Below the pieces are notes generated by a model that searched no databases, was not told the origin of the DNA, and saw only the letters and a program-made list of their open reading frames with translations. Below, piece after piece: positions 25,064 through 34,606 of a stretch of DNA of 64,000 nucleotides. Within the stretch, counting starts at the first letter, position 1, and each line of letters begins with the position of its first letter. The translations under genes and the position numbers were made by a program. Source of the stretch: Chloroflexi bacterium HGW-Chloroflexi-6 (GTDB lineage Bacteria > Chloroflexota > Anaerolineae > Anaerolineales > Villigracilaceae); contig PHBU01000005.1 of NCBI GenBank assembly GCA_002840685.1, positions 62,001 through 126,000 on the forward strand, read 5' to 3'.

Positions 25064-26014
25064 TCAAGCGGTAAACGTTCCGCCAGGGACAGGCACTGCC
25101 ATCAAGATTTCTTGCACCAATTTTTCAGCGGTCACTTCGCGCAAGCGAGCGGCGGGGTTGACAATGATGCGATGGGCAAGGATGGCGCTCGCCATGGCCT
25201 TTACATCGTCGGGCAAAACATAATCACGCCCGAGCAAACCAGCTCGAGCCTGTGCACCGCGGAAGAGGGCCAGCGAGCCACGCGGGCTGGCACCCAAATA
25301 AATATCGGCATGCTGGCGGGTGCGGTTGACCAAATCGACAATATAACGCTTGACCGAAGGGGAGACAAAGATCTCACGCACGGCATCCGCCGCCTGCAAA
25401 ACTTCATCGGTGCTGATGACCGATTCGACACTTTCAATGGGGTGCCGCAGTTGCTGGTTTTCCAGAATCCGAATCTCATCAGCCTGGCCGGGATAGCCCA
25501 TGCGCAAGCGCAGCAGGAAGCGATCCAGTTGGGCTTCGGGCAGGGGGAAAGTGCCTTCGTATTCGATCGGGTTTTGGGTGGCCAGCACCATAAAAGGTCG
25601 CGGCAGGATGTGTGTCTGACCATCGACAGTGACCTGGCGCTCTTCCATGGCTTCGAGCAGCGCGGCTTGGGTTTTGGGTGTGGCACGGTTGATCTCATCT
25701 GCCAGGATGATCTGCCCGAACAAGGGTCCGGGACGAAACTCGAATTTACGGGTTTCCTGGTTGAAAATGGATGTGCCGGTTACGTCCGAAGGAAGCATGT
25801 CTGGGGTAAATTGCAAGCGGCTGAAAATACAGCCCAATGATTTTGCCAGGGTACGCGCCAGCACGGTCTTGCCAACGCCGGGCACATCTTCGATGAGTAC
25901 ATGTCCCTGGCAAAGCAGGCCGATCGTGATCAGATCAAGAGCGCTGCGTTTGCCAATGATGACGGTTTCAAGGTTCGCAAATAATTTCTCGCCAAATGCT
26001 TTCAAGTCGGTCAT
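25064..26014 (-). CDS. MoxR family AAA+ ATPase
   Basis: 316 residues from the ATG at 26014, with AAAGGAC upstream; an in-frame ATG 22 codons earlier has no binding site. Walker A is DVPGVGKTVLART (about 43-55), Walker B QIILADEINRATPKTQAAL, sensor 1 MVLATQNPIEYEGT, and the sensor 2 helix ASPRGSLALFRGAQARA. MoxR proteins act as chaperone-like ATPases on partners such as the adjacent DUF58 protein. A possible promoter lies immediately upstream. Confidence 0.92.
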   Translation of the reverse strand: MTDLKAFGEKLFANLETVIIGKRSALDLITIGLLCQGHVLIEDVPGVGKTVLARTLAKSLGCIFSRLQFTPDMLPSDVTGTSIFNQETRKFEFRPGPLFGQIILADEINRATPKTQAALLEAMEERQVTVDGQTHILPRPFMVLATQNPIEYEGTFPLPEAQLDRFLLRLRMGYPGQADEIRILENQQLRHPIESVESVISTDEVLQAADAVREIFVSPSVKRYIVDLVNRTRQHADIYLGASPRGSLALFRGAQARAGLLGRDYVLPDDVKAMASAILAHRIIVNPAARLREVTAEKLVQEILMAVPVPGGTFTA

Positions 26015-26047
26015 GGGGCTCTGTCCTTTGGGTTGAATGGTACCTTG

Positions 26048-26053
26048 ATTGTA
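26048..26053 (-). promoter_or_regulatory. Possible -10 element of the moxR-DUF58-MBL operon
   Basis: Minus-strand TACAAT about 34 bases before the moxR start. The region 17 bases further upstream reads TTGCGG, a weak -35. The leader between the element and the gene has no other feature. Confidence 0.35.
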
Positions 26054-26076
26054 CGTGAGATTGACAGCCCCCGCAA

Positions 26077-26095
26077 GCAAAAAGAAAATTTTTGC
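26077..26095 (-). terminator. Weak hairpin after the transglycosylase-like gene
   Basis: GCAAAAA pairs with TTTTTGC around a 5-base GAAAA loop in the gap between the secreted lytic-transglycosylase-like gene and moxR. AT-rich and short, so a modest candidate terminator. Confidence 0.35.
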
Positions 26096-26099
26096 AGCA

Positions 26100-27689
26100 T
26101 TACTCAGAGTAATACATCACCCGCCAGACATAATCATCAGCGATCTTGCAGGTTTGATCAAGATGCGCTGCAAGGGTATCCCACTTGAGCGGATATTCTT
26201 CATCGATCGAGGCGCTCAAAGCGCTGCCCAGGCAACCGGAGCCAGCGTAGTAATTAGCGACCGTCATCTTCCACATATCTTCATAGGTGGTGGCTTCAGA
26301 CGGTTCGGCGCGGGTGACATTCTTGACCATTTGCTGGGTCTGGGCGGCGCTGGCATAGAGCATGGCCGCAATCAGGCCAATCTCAGAATCACTGCCAAGC
26401 TGGTCAAACACTGCCCCGCGCAAAACCTGTTGACGATCCTCGCGCATGCTGGCGTACCCACCAGCGCACCCGCCATTTCCATAGACCGGCAAACACAGCG
26501 CGGCATAGTAATCCAGGTTCCAGAGCAAGAGCATCGAAACGCCGTTTTCGGTAACATAGCCCAGGCCCTGCTCATAAGGGTCAGATGATTCAGGCCAGAA
26601 TTGGGATTCCTGGGCAATAACGCCCTTGAGCAAGCGCGCCGGAACGCTGTAACGCGATCCGGCATCGAAAATTTGTTGGTCATATTTGTTCTGCCAGGTC
26701 AAGACCGCATCGGCGGCAACACGCTCCCCACAGGCAGAAGCGGCGCCATTTTGGAGCAGCCCACGGTCCGAACAAGAAGCGGCATCGACCAGCCCGTTTC
26801 GGATCAACTGCCCCGCCAGCAAGGTGTAGCGATTGGTAGTTGCCAGGTATCCGGCTGAAAGCGGCTGCTCAAACGATCTGGGCAAAGAGCCATCCGCGGG
26901 GGGGAACATCTGCCAGAGCAGCGCCCCGCCGGGCAGCGTGGCTGCATATTCATTGGTCAACAGGTCGAAGCGGTAAACCTGGCGCTCGCCCTGCACACTC
27001 GAGTAAGCGCGGTATTTGACCTGGTAGCGTTCACTGCGGTCCCCAAAATCGGATTCGGCCCAATATTCCAACCATTCGCCATCTTCATCGGTTGGAGGCA
27101 GCTTCAGTTCGCTGATGGCCCCGCTAAAAGCTTTTTCGTTATTCACTACGCGCACAAATATATTCGTGATCTGGTAGCCCGCAACCGGTTCTTCGGCAAC
27201 CAGTTTCAGGCCGGGGCGCGATTCGCACCACTCACCCGGCTGGCAGTCGGTCACATATAATCGCATGGAAATATCAGGCAATTCTGTTTCTATTGTTTCA
27301 GTGCGGGTCTGCCCCCCAACGTAACGCAGCATCAAACCCGAACAACTGGCGCTGCTGCCGCCATATTGGGCCGGCGCACAGACCGGGGTGGTCAGCCAGG
27401 TTTCCGCCACCTTTGCCCCGCACGAAAAATTGGCATCATCCACCGTCGGCTGGGAGGCATGGTTGACATAAAGATCGCAAACCACAAATCCGTCATTCCA
27501 GCGTTTCAACTGCCAGTGCGATGATTGCACAAGCACTTCTTTACGCAAAACACGCGGGTCATCCTCAGCCCGGCCCGGGCTGACCGAACCCGCCAACGTC
27601 ACAAAGATAACCACGCAAGCAAAAAAAACACGCAGCATTGCCCGACTCCAAAGCAAAACACTGGCAGGGAAATGCTGCGTACGCTTCAC
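26100..27689 (-). CDS. Secreted protein with lytic-transglycosylase-like C-terminal domain
   Basis: 529 residues from a GTG at 27689, 7 bases after GGAAGG; a TTG five codons earlier and the ATG at 27638 are alternatives. A long n-region and the hydrophobic stretch LRVFFACVVIFVTLAGSVSPGRA form a signal peptide. The middle is beta-rich with several cysteines. The C-terminal part has the soluble-lytic-transglycosylase pattern: AGSRYSVPARLLKGVIAQES (catalytic Glu in AQES), a GVSMLLLWN region in place of the usual Gly-Leu-Met-Gln, and TVANYYAGSGCLGSAL like the family's Tyr-Asn-Ala-Gly. It would cleave peptidoglycan. It follows the eCIS genes by 39 bases, so it could be their last member. Confidence 0.75.
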   Translation of the reverse strand: MKRTQHFPASVLLWSRAMLRVFFACVVIFVTLAGSVSPGRAEDDPRVLRKEVLVQSSHWQLKRWNDGFVVCDLYVNHASQPTVDDANFSCGAKVAETWLTTPVCAPAQYGGSSASCSGLMLRYVGGQTRTETIETELPDISMRLYVTDCQPGEWCESRPGLKLVAEEPVAGYQITNIFVRVVNNEKAFSGAISELKLPPTDEDGEWLEYWAESDFGDRSERYQVKYRAYSSVQGERQVYRFDLLTNEYAATLPGGALLWQMFPPADGSLPRSFEQPLSAGYLATTNRYTLLAGQLIRNGLVDAASCSDRGLLQNGAASACGERVAADAVLTWQNKYDQQIFDAGSRYSVPARLLKGVIAQESQFWPESSDPYEQGLGYVTENGVSMLLLWNLDYYAALCLPVYGNGGCAGGYASMREDRQQVLRGAVFDQLGSDSEIGLIAAMLYASAAQTQQMVKNVTRAEPSEATTYEDMWKMTVANYYAGSGCLGSALSASIDEEYPLKWDTLAAHLDQTCKIADDYVWRVMYYSE

Positions 27690-27728
27690 TTGCACACCTT
27701 CCAATAAATCAAAATAAACTGGTCACTT

Positions 27729-28826
27729 TCAGGGCGAAGCAATTCTGAGACAATACTGGATAAGATTGACACCCCACTCGTGGGCGCTGCGGATGTCGGC
27801 CCGGCTGCGCGACTCGAAGGGCAATTTTCCGGCCCAGGCCAGGCTGTAGGCCGCGCTGCTGAAAAGAACTTGTTTCCCAACCTGAATATTGCTGCCCTGC
27901 GCCCCAGGCGGCGGCGCGGCAAACAAAAAGGGCGCTTCGAGCACCGAGGCGTTGGCCGCCAGCGGAGCAAGTTTCCTGCCCAATTTCTCGAACAATGCCG
28001 TAAAGGATTTTTCCGCGGCATCATCCAGAGACTCGGCAAACAGGATCTTTTTCTGGTCAAGATAGGCCTGCAAGGCCTTCACCGCAGCGCCATCTGCACT
28101 GAAGGCGCCTTTTGCGCTCAGGTAAACCAGATCGTAGCCCGAAAGATCAGAAGAAGGGGCAAGGCCTGCATCCAGCACCAGTTGATAGGGTGAAACACGC
28201 GCACATTCAGCGGCGAGAAAGCGCCAGCCGGCGGGCACATCTTCCACCTCGCGGCCAAAACTGCACAGACCGACATAGACCGATTGCCGAATCTCCGGCC
28301 CGACCTGGGCCCGGAAGCGCAGATCCAGCTCGCCGGCCGCCGGGTGGAATGGATTTTCGGGATTCTTGATCGTCTGCTTTTCACCTACCAGCCGCACCCG
28401 CGCCAGTTCCACCGCCGGGCGTTTGGGCAGGCTCGAACGTGCCGCCACCACAAACTCAGACTGGATCTGTTTTACATCCTTGGCAACGCCGCCCAATTCA
28501 CGCTCGCCATGCCCCAGCATCAGGTAGAGCAGGCCTTCGGCATTCGCGCCAAAATCGTAAGCTACCGGCTCGGTTACAACAATCACATTACCGACGGCAT
28601 CCACTGCAACGCCAGGGGAGATGAAAACATATTGGTCCGGCGGGTCGTTAGCCTGAACTTCCAAACCGGCGATAATACCCGGGCGATGAAAAACCAGATC
28701 GTGGGCCTGGCGCGCCTTACGGTGTTCTTCGTGAGCCTGCGCCCAAACTTCGGCAGTCACCGCCATGCCGTCGTAGGGTTTGATACGTGTTTTCGGGAAA
28801 AAGCTATAAGCGCTATTGTCGTCCAT
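27729..28826 (-). CDS. eCIS-associated protein, C-terminal DUF4159-like fold
   Basis: 365 residues, AAGGAG before the ATG. The N-terminal half (YDGMAVTAEVWAQAHEEHRK, RPGIIAGLEVQAN, ISPGVAVDAVGNVIVV) is a beta-rich domain seen in proteins coded beside contractile tail genes, perhaps a baseplate or fibre component. The C-terminal third (YDLVYLSAKGAFSADGAAVK, AYLDQKKILFAESLDD) looks like the DUF4159/glutamine-amidotransferase-like fold. No catalytic Cys is obvious. It follows the gpI-like gene in the same operon after a gap of 78 bases without a gene. Confidence 0.6.
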   Translation of the reverse strand: MDDNSAYSFFPKTRIKPYDGMAVTAEVWAQAHEEHRKARQAHDLVFHRPGIIAGLEVQANDPPDQYVFISPGVAVDAVGNVIVVTEPVAYDFGANAEGLLYLMLGHGERELGGVAKDVKQIQSEFVVAARSSLPKRPAVELARVRLVGEKQTIKNPENPFHPAAGELDLRFRAQVGPEIRQSVYVGLCSFGREVEDVPAGWRFLAAECARVSPYQLVLDAGLAPSSDLSGYDLVYLSAKGAFSADGAAVKALQAYLDQKKILFAESLDDAAEKSFTALFEKLGRKLAPLAANASVLEAPFLFAAPPPGAQGSNIQVGKQVLFSSAAYSLAWAGKLPFESRSRADIRSAHEWGVNLIQYCLRIASP

Positions 28827-28904
28827 GCGGGATACTCCTTCGTGTACGATTTATCCACAGGTCTGCTGCGGCACAGGGTCGCAGAAGAGCTAAAAAATTC
28901 TTAT

Positions 28905-29870
28905 CTATTCAAACGTGCATTCGACTTCATACAAGACATGTGCCGGGATGACCCCACGCACAAGATCGGATATTTTGCGCTGATATGTCTCGGCGGAATA
29001 ACGGGTGCGCTCCAACTCTGAAGCCGGAACCCGCAAACGAACCAGGACGGTATTGGGCTGGTTCTTCGTGCCGAGAGCGATCTCGTTCCCCAGAACCGTA
29101 TTGGCTCCCAGGATGAAATTGGCAGCGCGCCGCTCCACAATTTCAACCTGTCCGGTGGTGTAAATCTCAAGATAAGTGCGCAACGCCTGCTCTGTGCCGC
29201 GCCGCTGGAAGAGAGTCGTGGCATGGCGCACCAGGGTGCGCATCCGATCCAGCGGAATTGAATCGTCCACGGGCATGCCAACCCACGAGGCCAGCCAGGG
29301 GATAAATTCTGGCGGGGTCAGGTCCGAGTCGAAATAGCCATCCACCTGCTCGATCTGCTGGTTGACCGGTTTCAGGAAGCTCTCAAACAGCATCAGGAAG
29401 CGCGATGTAAAATCATCGCTTTCGTAGATCTCAGGCAGAAATTGCAGGTATTTCGCCTTGCCAAAGACCGTCAGGCGCAGGGAGGCTTCGGCCAACGTCA
29501 GCGCTTCGTCAGGCAATACCAGGCGCGCGTCCACCAGCAGATGCTGATTGGCATAAAACGTTTTTAGGCGCGCCCCGATCTGGATCTCATACTGCTCACC
29601 CGCCGAAAAATATTCCGCGAGCGGGATCAAAACCAGCAAGTCCGCTCCGGCTTCGGCCACGGACGGCAAGGTGTGCGGCACACCAGGTGGCAAATCATAC
29701 ATTTCAGCCTGCATCACGCGCGGCATCGCCAATTGCAAAACCACGCCAGGCTGTTCAGGCACGCAAAAACGCAAATGCAGGGTGACCAACTCGCCGGGGT
29801 AGCGGTTCAGGTGGTCGGCAGCAAGCAGCAATTCCGCGCTTACCACTGCAGGAGCAATCCCGGTCATCAT
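28905..29870 (-). CDS. eCIS baseplate protein, P2 gpI-like tail protein
   Basis: 321 residues. A beta-rich N-terminal domain of about 130 residues is followed by the phage-tail region that begins YLQFLPEIYESDDFTSRFLM and continues FLKPVNQQIEQVDGYFDSDL, TPPEFIPWLASWVGM, LVRHATTLFQRRGTEQALR: the conserved family found beside baseplate J in phage tail-like particles (Pvc12/gpI-like position). It forms part of the wedge that joins baseplate and fibres. Its ATG overlaps the stop of the J gene by 4 bases (ATGA), so translation is coupled. Confidence 0.85.
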   Translation of the reverse strand: MMTGIAPAVVSAELLLAADHLNRYPGELVTLHLRFCVPEQPGVVLQLAMPRVMQAEMYDLPPGVPHTLPSVAEAGADLLVLIPLAEYFSAGEQYEIQIGARLKTFYANQHLLVDARLVLPDEALTLAEASLRLTVFGKAKYLQFLPEIYESDDFTSRFLMLFESFLKPVNQQIEQVDGYFDSDLTPPEFIPWLASWVGMPVDDSIPLDRMRTLVRHATTLFQRRGTEQALRTYLEIYTTGQVEIVERRAANFILGANTVLGNEIALGTKNQPNTVLVRLRVPASELERTRYSAETYQRKISDLVRGVIPAHVLYEVECTFE

Positions 29871-31957
29871 GCCTGACCCTTTCCGTAAGCCGTTTCCATC
29901 GTTGTAACTTCGATCTCATGCTCCAGGGAGCAAACCAACCCGTCCGCGGGGATGCGCAGCAGTTTTTCGATCGGTTTGAGCGGAGCTTCTTCGTTATCTT
30001 CAAAAATGGAACGTTCTTCGACTGGCACAACATCCCGGTACGACACTTCAACATCCAAAACGAACTTGACGGTCGGCACCTGCTGAATGAGGGAGGTGAC
30101 TTCAGCCATGAACAGGTCGCGGCCAAAAGGCCAGCCTTCCCAGCTTTCACCGGACTGCAAAAGCGGGGTGCGCTCGTCCAGGCGAACGGGAGAAAGAAAT
30201 CGCCGCAATTCATCGTTGACCTGCGCCAGGGCCTCGCCCGGCTGGATAAAATCCTGCGGAACGATCCGGGCTTTGACTTTGACCCCGAAGTAGCGCGGTT
30301 CACGCACATTGAGCGGAGTGGTCAGCAGGCGGTACTGGTCAAGATGGTTGCGCAGGTCGGCTTGCAGGGTTTCATCGAGATGCAAAGCGCCCAAACCGCC
30401 GGCGCGCACCGACTCAGCCACTGCCGGAACGATCAAGACCGAGACACTGCCCGAGCCGCCGCGCGGATTATCGTTGGGGGTCAGGCACTTGGCGCGGGCG
30501 ATCGAACGGCTGAAATTGATCGTAAATTGCTCGTAATCCTGGGCAGTAACTGCACGGCGTTGAGCCTGTAATTCACGCTGGGCGCGCAGTTTGAGCTCTT
30601 CGAGTCCTTCCTGATCGCGCCCGCCATCGGCGCGGACGAGATTGGCGACCCGCGCCACATAGGCCAGCGAAGTAGTCATGGTGGCCAGGCTGCGAGCCGG
30701 CAGGTTGCCGCGCACCCCGCCGCCGGAGCGATATCGCGAAAAACGGATCCCACGGCCGCTCTCCGGCACTCGTCCGTATTGCACGACAGAACCGTCGGGC
30801 TGGCGCACGGAGGGGCCAAACTGGATCGTGCCGGTGGCCATATCGAGCACATAATGGCGGTCAAAACGGGTCGATTTGGCAAAATCGCTGACCTGCTGCC
30901 AGGGGGCAAAAACCCCGTTCTCGCCGCGCGTTTCTTCAACTTCGAGGGCTTCGCCCGCCTGCAAGGCCAATACCGGAGCATTGCGCAAGACAAAAGATTG
31001 GCCCGGTTCACCGGTGCTTGAGCCAAGCACCTCCCCATCAACACGGGTGGCGTGCATCGCCGGGACTGTCGCACCAAGAGTGGATGACTCAACCCGCTTG
31101 ATGCGCGGCGATTCTGAGTACATCCCCTGCAAAGAGTTGCGCTGTTCGATACGGCAGCGCAGCCAGAAGGCATCCAGTCCATAGAGCGTGGCGGGGCTAA
31201 ACCCAAGCGGCAGGTAAAGCACCAAACGGCCCGATTCATTGTTAAGGCCGCCGGTGGTGTCACGCTCACCTTCGAAGACGCTCGGCTTGATAACCTGCCA
31301 GGTTCCGTCTGCGGTCAGACATTCCCAGGTCCACGGCGGATCATCGCGGCGGATACCGACCGCCTCGGTCGGATCGCAGGTGAAAGCCAGTTGCAGGATA
31401 TGCCCGCTGATGTTGTTGGCGGAATCAAATCCGAGGTAAAAGGTATCGCCCACTTTAGGGGCGGCCTGGTCAAAGGCGTAGAAGGTTTCCAGCCCCATGC
31501 GCGGGAAAAAGTTACGGTTAAACTCGCCCTCCTTGCGGATGTGCGCCAGTTTGGGCGGAGTCATCAGCAATTCCTGCGTGGTGGTAAAGGTGATCTCTTC
31601 CTCGCTCTGATCGGCGCGCACTTCGAAGCCCTGCGGCACGCTGACGGTCTGGATCGTTTCTACCGGTTCAAGGGCGGTTGAGAGCCAGAAGGTCAGTTCG
31701 GTGCGCGCGCTGGAAGCAGGCATGCGCTGCAAGCCAAGCATGTCGAGAAATTTGATGTAGTTTTTCTCAGGCACGCGATTCAAGCGATAGGTCATCAACT
31801 CGGTCATCCAGGCAAATAACTCGATCAGTGTAATGCCTGGGTCGCTCAGGTTGTATTCGGTCCATTCCGGGCAATAGTGGATGATGCGCTTGCGGGCTTC
31901 GTCCACCAGGTCGCTTTGAAAGCGAAGGTCGTCCAGGTTGGGGGAAGGCAGGGTCAT
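29867..31957 (-). CDS. eCIS baseplate J-like protein (Pvc11 type)
   Basis: 696 residues from the ATG at 31957 with AGGAG upstream; a longer in-frame extension of 49 codons is rejected. The opening LPSPNLDDLRFQSDLVDEAR, CPEWTEYNLSDPGITLIEL, FAWMTELMTYRLNRVPEKNY is the standard start of the large baseplate assembly family. The central AQRRAVTAQDYEQFTINFSR and the C-terminal GWPFGRDLFMAEVTSLIQQV match J-family landmarks. It is the structural wedge of the contractile baseplate. Located between gp25 and the gpI-like gene, in the usual order. Confidence 0.92.
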   Translation of the reverse strand: MTLPSPNLDDLRFQSDLVDEARKRIIHYCPEWTEYNLSDPGITLIELFAWMTELMTYRLNRVPEKNYIKFLDMLGLQRMPASSARTELTFWLSTALEPVETIQTVSVPQGFEVRADQSEEEITFTTTQELLMTPPKLAHIRKEGEFNRNFFPRMGLETFYAFDQAAPKVGDTFYLGFDSANNISGHILQLAFTCDPTEAVGIRRDDPPWTWECLTADGTWQVIKPSVFEGERDTTGGLNNESGRLVLYLPLGFSPATLYGLDAFWLRCRIEQRNSLQGMYSESPRIKRVESSTLGATVPAMHATRVDGEVLGSSTGEPGQSFVLRNAPVLALQAGEALEVEETRGENGVFAPWQQVSDFAKSTRFDRHYVLDMATGTIQFGPSVRQPDGSVVQYGRVPESGRGIRFSRYRSGGGVRGNLPARSLATMTTSLAYVARVANLVRADGGRDQEGLEELKLRAQRELQAQRRAVTAQDYEQFTINFSRSIARAKCLTPNDNPRGGSGSVSVLIVPAVAESVRAGGLGALHLDETLQADLRNHLDQYRLLTTPLNVREPRYFGVKVKARIVPQDFIQPGEALAQVNDELRRFLSPVRLDERTPLLQSGESWEGWPFGRDLFMAEVTSLIQQVPTVKFVLDVEVSYRDVVPVEERSIFEDNEEAPLKPIEKLLRIPADGLVCSLEHEIEVTTMETAYGKGQA

Positions 31958-31976
31958 GGTTGGCTCCTGGGTAAGA

Positions 31977-32390
31977 TCAGATAACTTCTTGTTCGTCTTC
32001 AATAAAGAATGGATAAACGATGCTGCGGGTATCGTGGGTGGCCTTGATGCTGTATTCGATCTCTGCCAGCAGCGCACCGGGGTTGGAATCATCGAAAACA
32101 ACATTCACATTCTTGACTTCGATGCGCGGCTCCCACATCCGCAGGGACTGGTGAACGTATTCCTGCATCAGGCTGGCGGCGGCCGCAGAGCGCGGCTCAA
32201 AGAGCAGTTCGTGGGCGCGGCAGCCGAAGGTGGGGCGCATGACCCGTTCTCCGGGGCGCGTGCCAAGAATAATGCGGATCGACTGCTCAATATCCTCCGC
32301 GCCGGTGACAAGCGCCACCTGCCCGCGCGCATCAGTGCGAAGCGGAAAATTCAGACCATTGCCTAAAAATGTTTGCGTTTTTTGCGACAT
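31977..32390 (-). CDS. eCIS baseplate protein, gpW/gp25 family (Pvc9 type)
   Basis: 137 residues from the ATG at 32390 with TTGGAGATG upstream. NFPLRTDARGQVALVTGAED, IEQSIRIILGTRPGERVMRP, FGCRAHELLFEP and IEVKNVNVVFDD are the gp25 family landmarks, including the conserved R-P-G-E-R and F-G-C. gp25 proteins are lysozyme-like folds without activity that nucleate sheath onto the baseplate. It lies 20 bases before the J gene. Confidence 0.92.
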   Translation of the reverse strand: MSQKTQTFLGNGLNFPLRTDARGQVALVTGAEDIEQSIRIILGTRPGERVMRPTFGCRAHELLFEPRSAAAASLMQEYVHQSLRMWEPRIEVKNVNVVFDDSNPGALLAEIEYSIKATHDTRSIVYPFFIEDEQEVI

Positions 32391-32404
32391 GAAGCATCTC
32401 CAAA

Positions 32405-32704
32405 TCAGGGGCCGATCAAGACAGTCATACAACCCATCACAATCGAATCGGGCGGGCCGGTGCAGGTTGCCATATCACCCAGGCGGGCAGCAGGCAGGCC
32501 GCCGATCAGCACAGTCGGGCTGCCGGGCGGCAGGATCGGCCCGCCAACATGTGGAATGGGTGGCACACCGGGGGTTTGCATGGGGCAGGCGTGCATATCG
32601 CTGACGCGCGCGGCAGGCGTGCCGCCGATCAAGACAGTTGGGAACCCGGCGACGATGCTACCACCGTGAGCAGTGCTATCTCCCATTCGAGCGGCTGGAG
32701 GCAT
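32405..32704 (-). CDS. PAAR-domain spike tip protein (Pvc10 type)
   Basis: 99 residues, Gly/Pro-rich, with the PAAR-like repeats ARMGDSTAHGGSIVAGFPTV, GGTPAARVSDMHACP, GGLPAARLGDMATCTGPPDS. Conserved His and Cys (H in TAHGG and DMHACP, C in MATCTG) are positioned to bind the metal that holds the tip. It caps the VgrG-like spike and pierces the target membrane. The gene follows the spike gene after 15 bases. Confidence 0.93.
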   Translation of the reverse strand: MPPAARMGDSTAHGGSIVAGFPTVLIGGTPAARVSDMHACPMQTPGVPPIPHVGGPILPPGSPTVLIGGLPAARLGDMATCTGPPDSIVMGCMTVLIGP

Positions 32705-32719
32705 ATTTGCGCCACCTTT

Positions 32720-34582
32720 CTAATTAATTTTGACCAGCGCGCCCTGGATTTCAACCATGGCGCTGCCTTTGACAGATGTTTGCGCACCCTGAATGTTGGT
32801 CTGGGCCTGACCCTGGACATCCACTTTGGTGCCTTTCAAGGCAGCCCCGGCAGACTGCAACTCAAGCTGCGATGCCGCAACCTTGATTGAGCCTTTGGTG
32901 GTGCTCTCGACCATGAAATCCATCTTGCTTTTGATAGTCATTTTTCCACCGACATCAATGGTCAAATCGCCCTGAACCTTGATATCCATCGAGTTTTTTA
33001 CCGAATCGATAATGATGCTGTTCTTGCCGGTTTTGTCTTGAATGGTGATCTTCTCCTGGCCCTGGGTGTCATCCAACACTATGACATGCCCGGTACGCGA
33101 GCTGATAATACGCTGGTTAACTTTTCCTCCCGCAATCGCCACTCCGGCAGGGGCTTTGGGTGGCTTATCCTTTCGGTTCCACAATGCGCCAACCACATAC
33201 GGCAAACTGGGGTCGCCCTGTTCAAAAGCCACCAAAACTTCATCGTTGACCTCGGGCACAAAGAAGAGTCCCCGGTCTGCTCCGGCGCCGGGCAGGGCCA
33301 AACGCGCCCAGGCGCTGTCCAGGGTTTCATCGGGCATCCACGGGAATTTGACACGCACCCGGCCCAGCATTTCAGGATCGGTATTGCTGGTCACAACCGC
33401 AGGCATGACCCCATACAGCTTGTTCAACTCGTGATCTTTACCCATCAACAGGTGCCGAATGGTGTACGGGTTGCGCCCTGAAACCTGGAACTGGATTTTG
33501 TAATGGCCGTTGCGGTAAATATGACGGGCCTCGGTGGCAAAATACTTGCCCGAAAAACGCACGCCAACGTTGGTGATCATCATGGTCGTTCCGGCCACCA
33601 GGTTGGGCGCGCCGCCATCCACTTCACCGCTGGCGCGCACGAACGAGCTCTCGTGCTCCGCAAAGCGCGCCTTTGCCTGGGCGGTCGCCATCACCGGGGT
33701 GGTCGTCGATGGGTCCACCACATTATCTTCGAACTGTTTCATGAAGGCGGTCGCAAGCTGTTTACTGCCCGGCAGCGCCGCCCCCGGAATGGCCGCCACC
33801 GTGCTGCTCATATGCGCACTGGACGAGCTGCTAACGCCTTTCTTCAATTTGCTATCCCAGCCGCTGGCGCTGACTTTGGAAATCGCCCCGGCCGCAACAA
33901 TGCGCGGCTCGAATTTTGACAGGTCATTTTGCCAGCTTAACGAAACCGGGGTGCCGCGCTCCTTGCCAGCCGGCTCAAAATGCAGGAAACGCCCATCGAC
34001 ATAAACCTGGTATCCCAGCATCTGGGCGCGCGCCCACAGAAATTCCCAATCGCTCTGGTTGTACTGCAAGATATAGTGATACATCAGGCCAGCCAAACCG
34101 CTCATATCGACCTTGGGGACCAGGCCATTTTCCCCGGCGATTTTGGCGACGATCTGCATGTCGTTCAGGGTTGGCGCGATCGGGTTGCCATCGCCAAATG
34201 CGCGGGTTTTCTTTCCGATCATCAGGCGATGACCGAGATCGTAGCCGCGGATCCGCAATTGAATGTTGCCGGTATCAGAAAAGACCGGCTCGATCGCGGT
34301 AATTTCACCTTTGATCAGCGTGTTAAATTCCGGCAACATGCTGGGCGGGTTGAAAACCCGGGCTGAGATTTCGACCGAGGCTCCCAGGCGGAACATCAAG
34401 GCATTGTCAATGTACTTGAAAACACCGGGGATATCCGGCTTTTCCACGATCACGATCGTGAACATCGAAGGCATAAAGACACTGGTATCCACCACGACCT
34501 CAACCATATCGCCAAACAAGGACGGGTTGGGGAGGCCATCGATCTTGATCGAAAATTCAGGCGTTGGAATAAAAGGTTGCAT
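32720..34582 (-). CDS. eCIS central spike, VgrG-like protein (Pvc8 type)
   Basis: 620 residues. The N-terminal two thirds match gpD/gp27-like and gpV-like parts: IKIDGLPNPSLFGDMVEVVV at the start, FLWARAQMLGYQVYVDGRFL, then a gp5/OB domain AVVTSNTDPEMLGRVRVKFP and LFFVPEVNDEVLVAFEQGDP, YVVGALWNRKDKPP. The C-terminal 120 residues form the needle-like beta-helix (GKNSIIIDSVKNSMDIKVQG, GKMTIKSKMDF, GSIKVAASQLELQSAG). GGAG precedes the ATG. No extra effector domain is fused. Confidence 0.93.
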   Translation of the reverse strand: MQPFIPTPEFSIKIDGLPNPSLFGDMVEVVVDTSVFMPSMFTIVIVEKPDIPGVFKYIDNALMFRLGASVEISARVFNPPSMLPEFNTLIKGEITAIEPVFSDTGNIQLRIRGYDLGHRLMIGKKTRAFGDGNPIAPTLNDMQIVAKIAGENGLVPKVDMSGLAGLMYHYILQYNQSDWEFLWARAQMLGYQVYVDGRFLHFEPAGKERGTPVSLSWQNDLSKFEPRIVAAGAISKVSASGWDSKLKKGVSSSSSAHMSSTVAAIPGAALPGSKQLATAFMKQFEDNVVDPSTTTPVMATAQAKARFAEHESSFVRASGEVDGGAPNLVAGTTMMITNVGVRFSGKYFATEARHIYRNGHYKIQFQVSGRNPYTIRHLLMGKDHELNKLYGVMPAVVTSNTDPEMLGRVRVKFPWMPDETLDSAWARLALPGAGADRGLFFVPEVNDEVLVAFEQGDPSLPYVVGALWNRKDKPPKAPAGVAIAGGKVNQRIISSRTGHVIVLDDTQGQEKITIQDKTGKNSIIIDSVKNSMDIKVQGDLTIDVGGKMTIKSKMDFMVESTTKGSIKVAASQLELQSAGAALKGTKVDVQGQAQTNIQGAQTSVKGSAMVEIQGALVKIN

Positions 34583-34606
34583 TAATTTCTCCGGAACGCT
34601 GCACGC

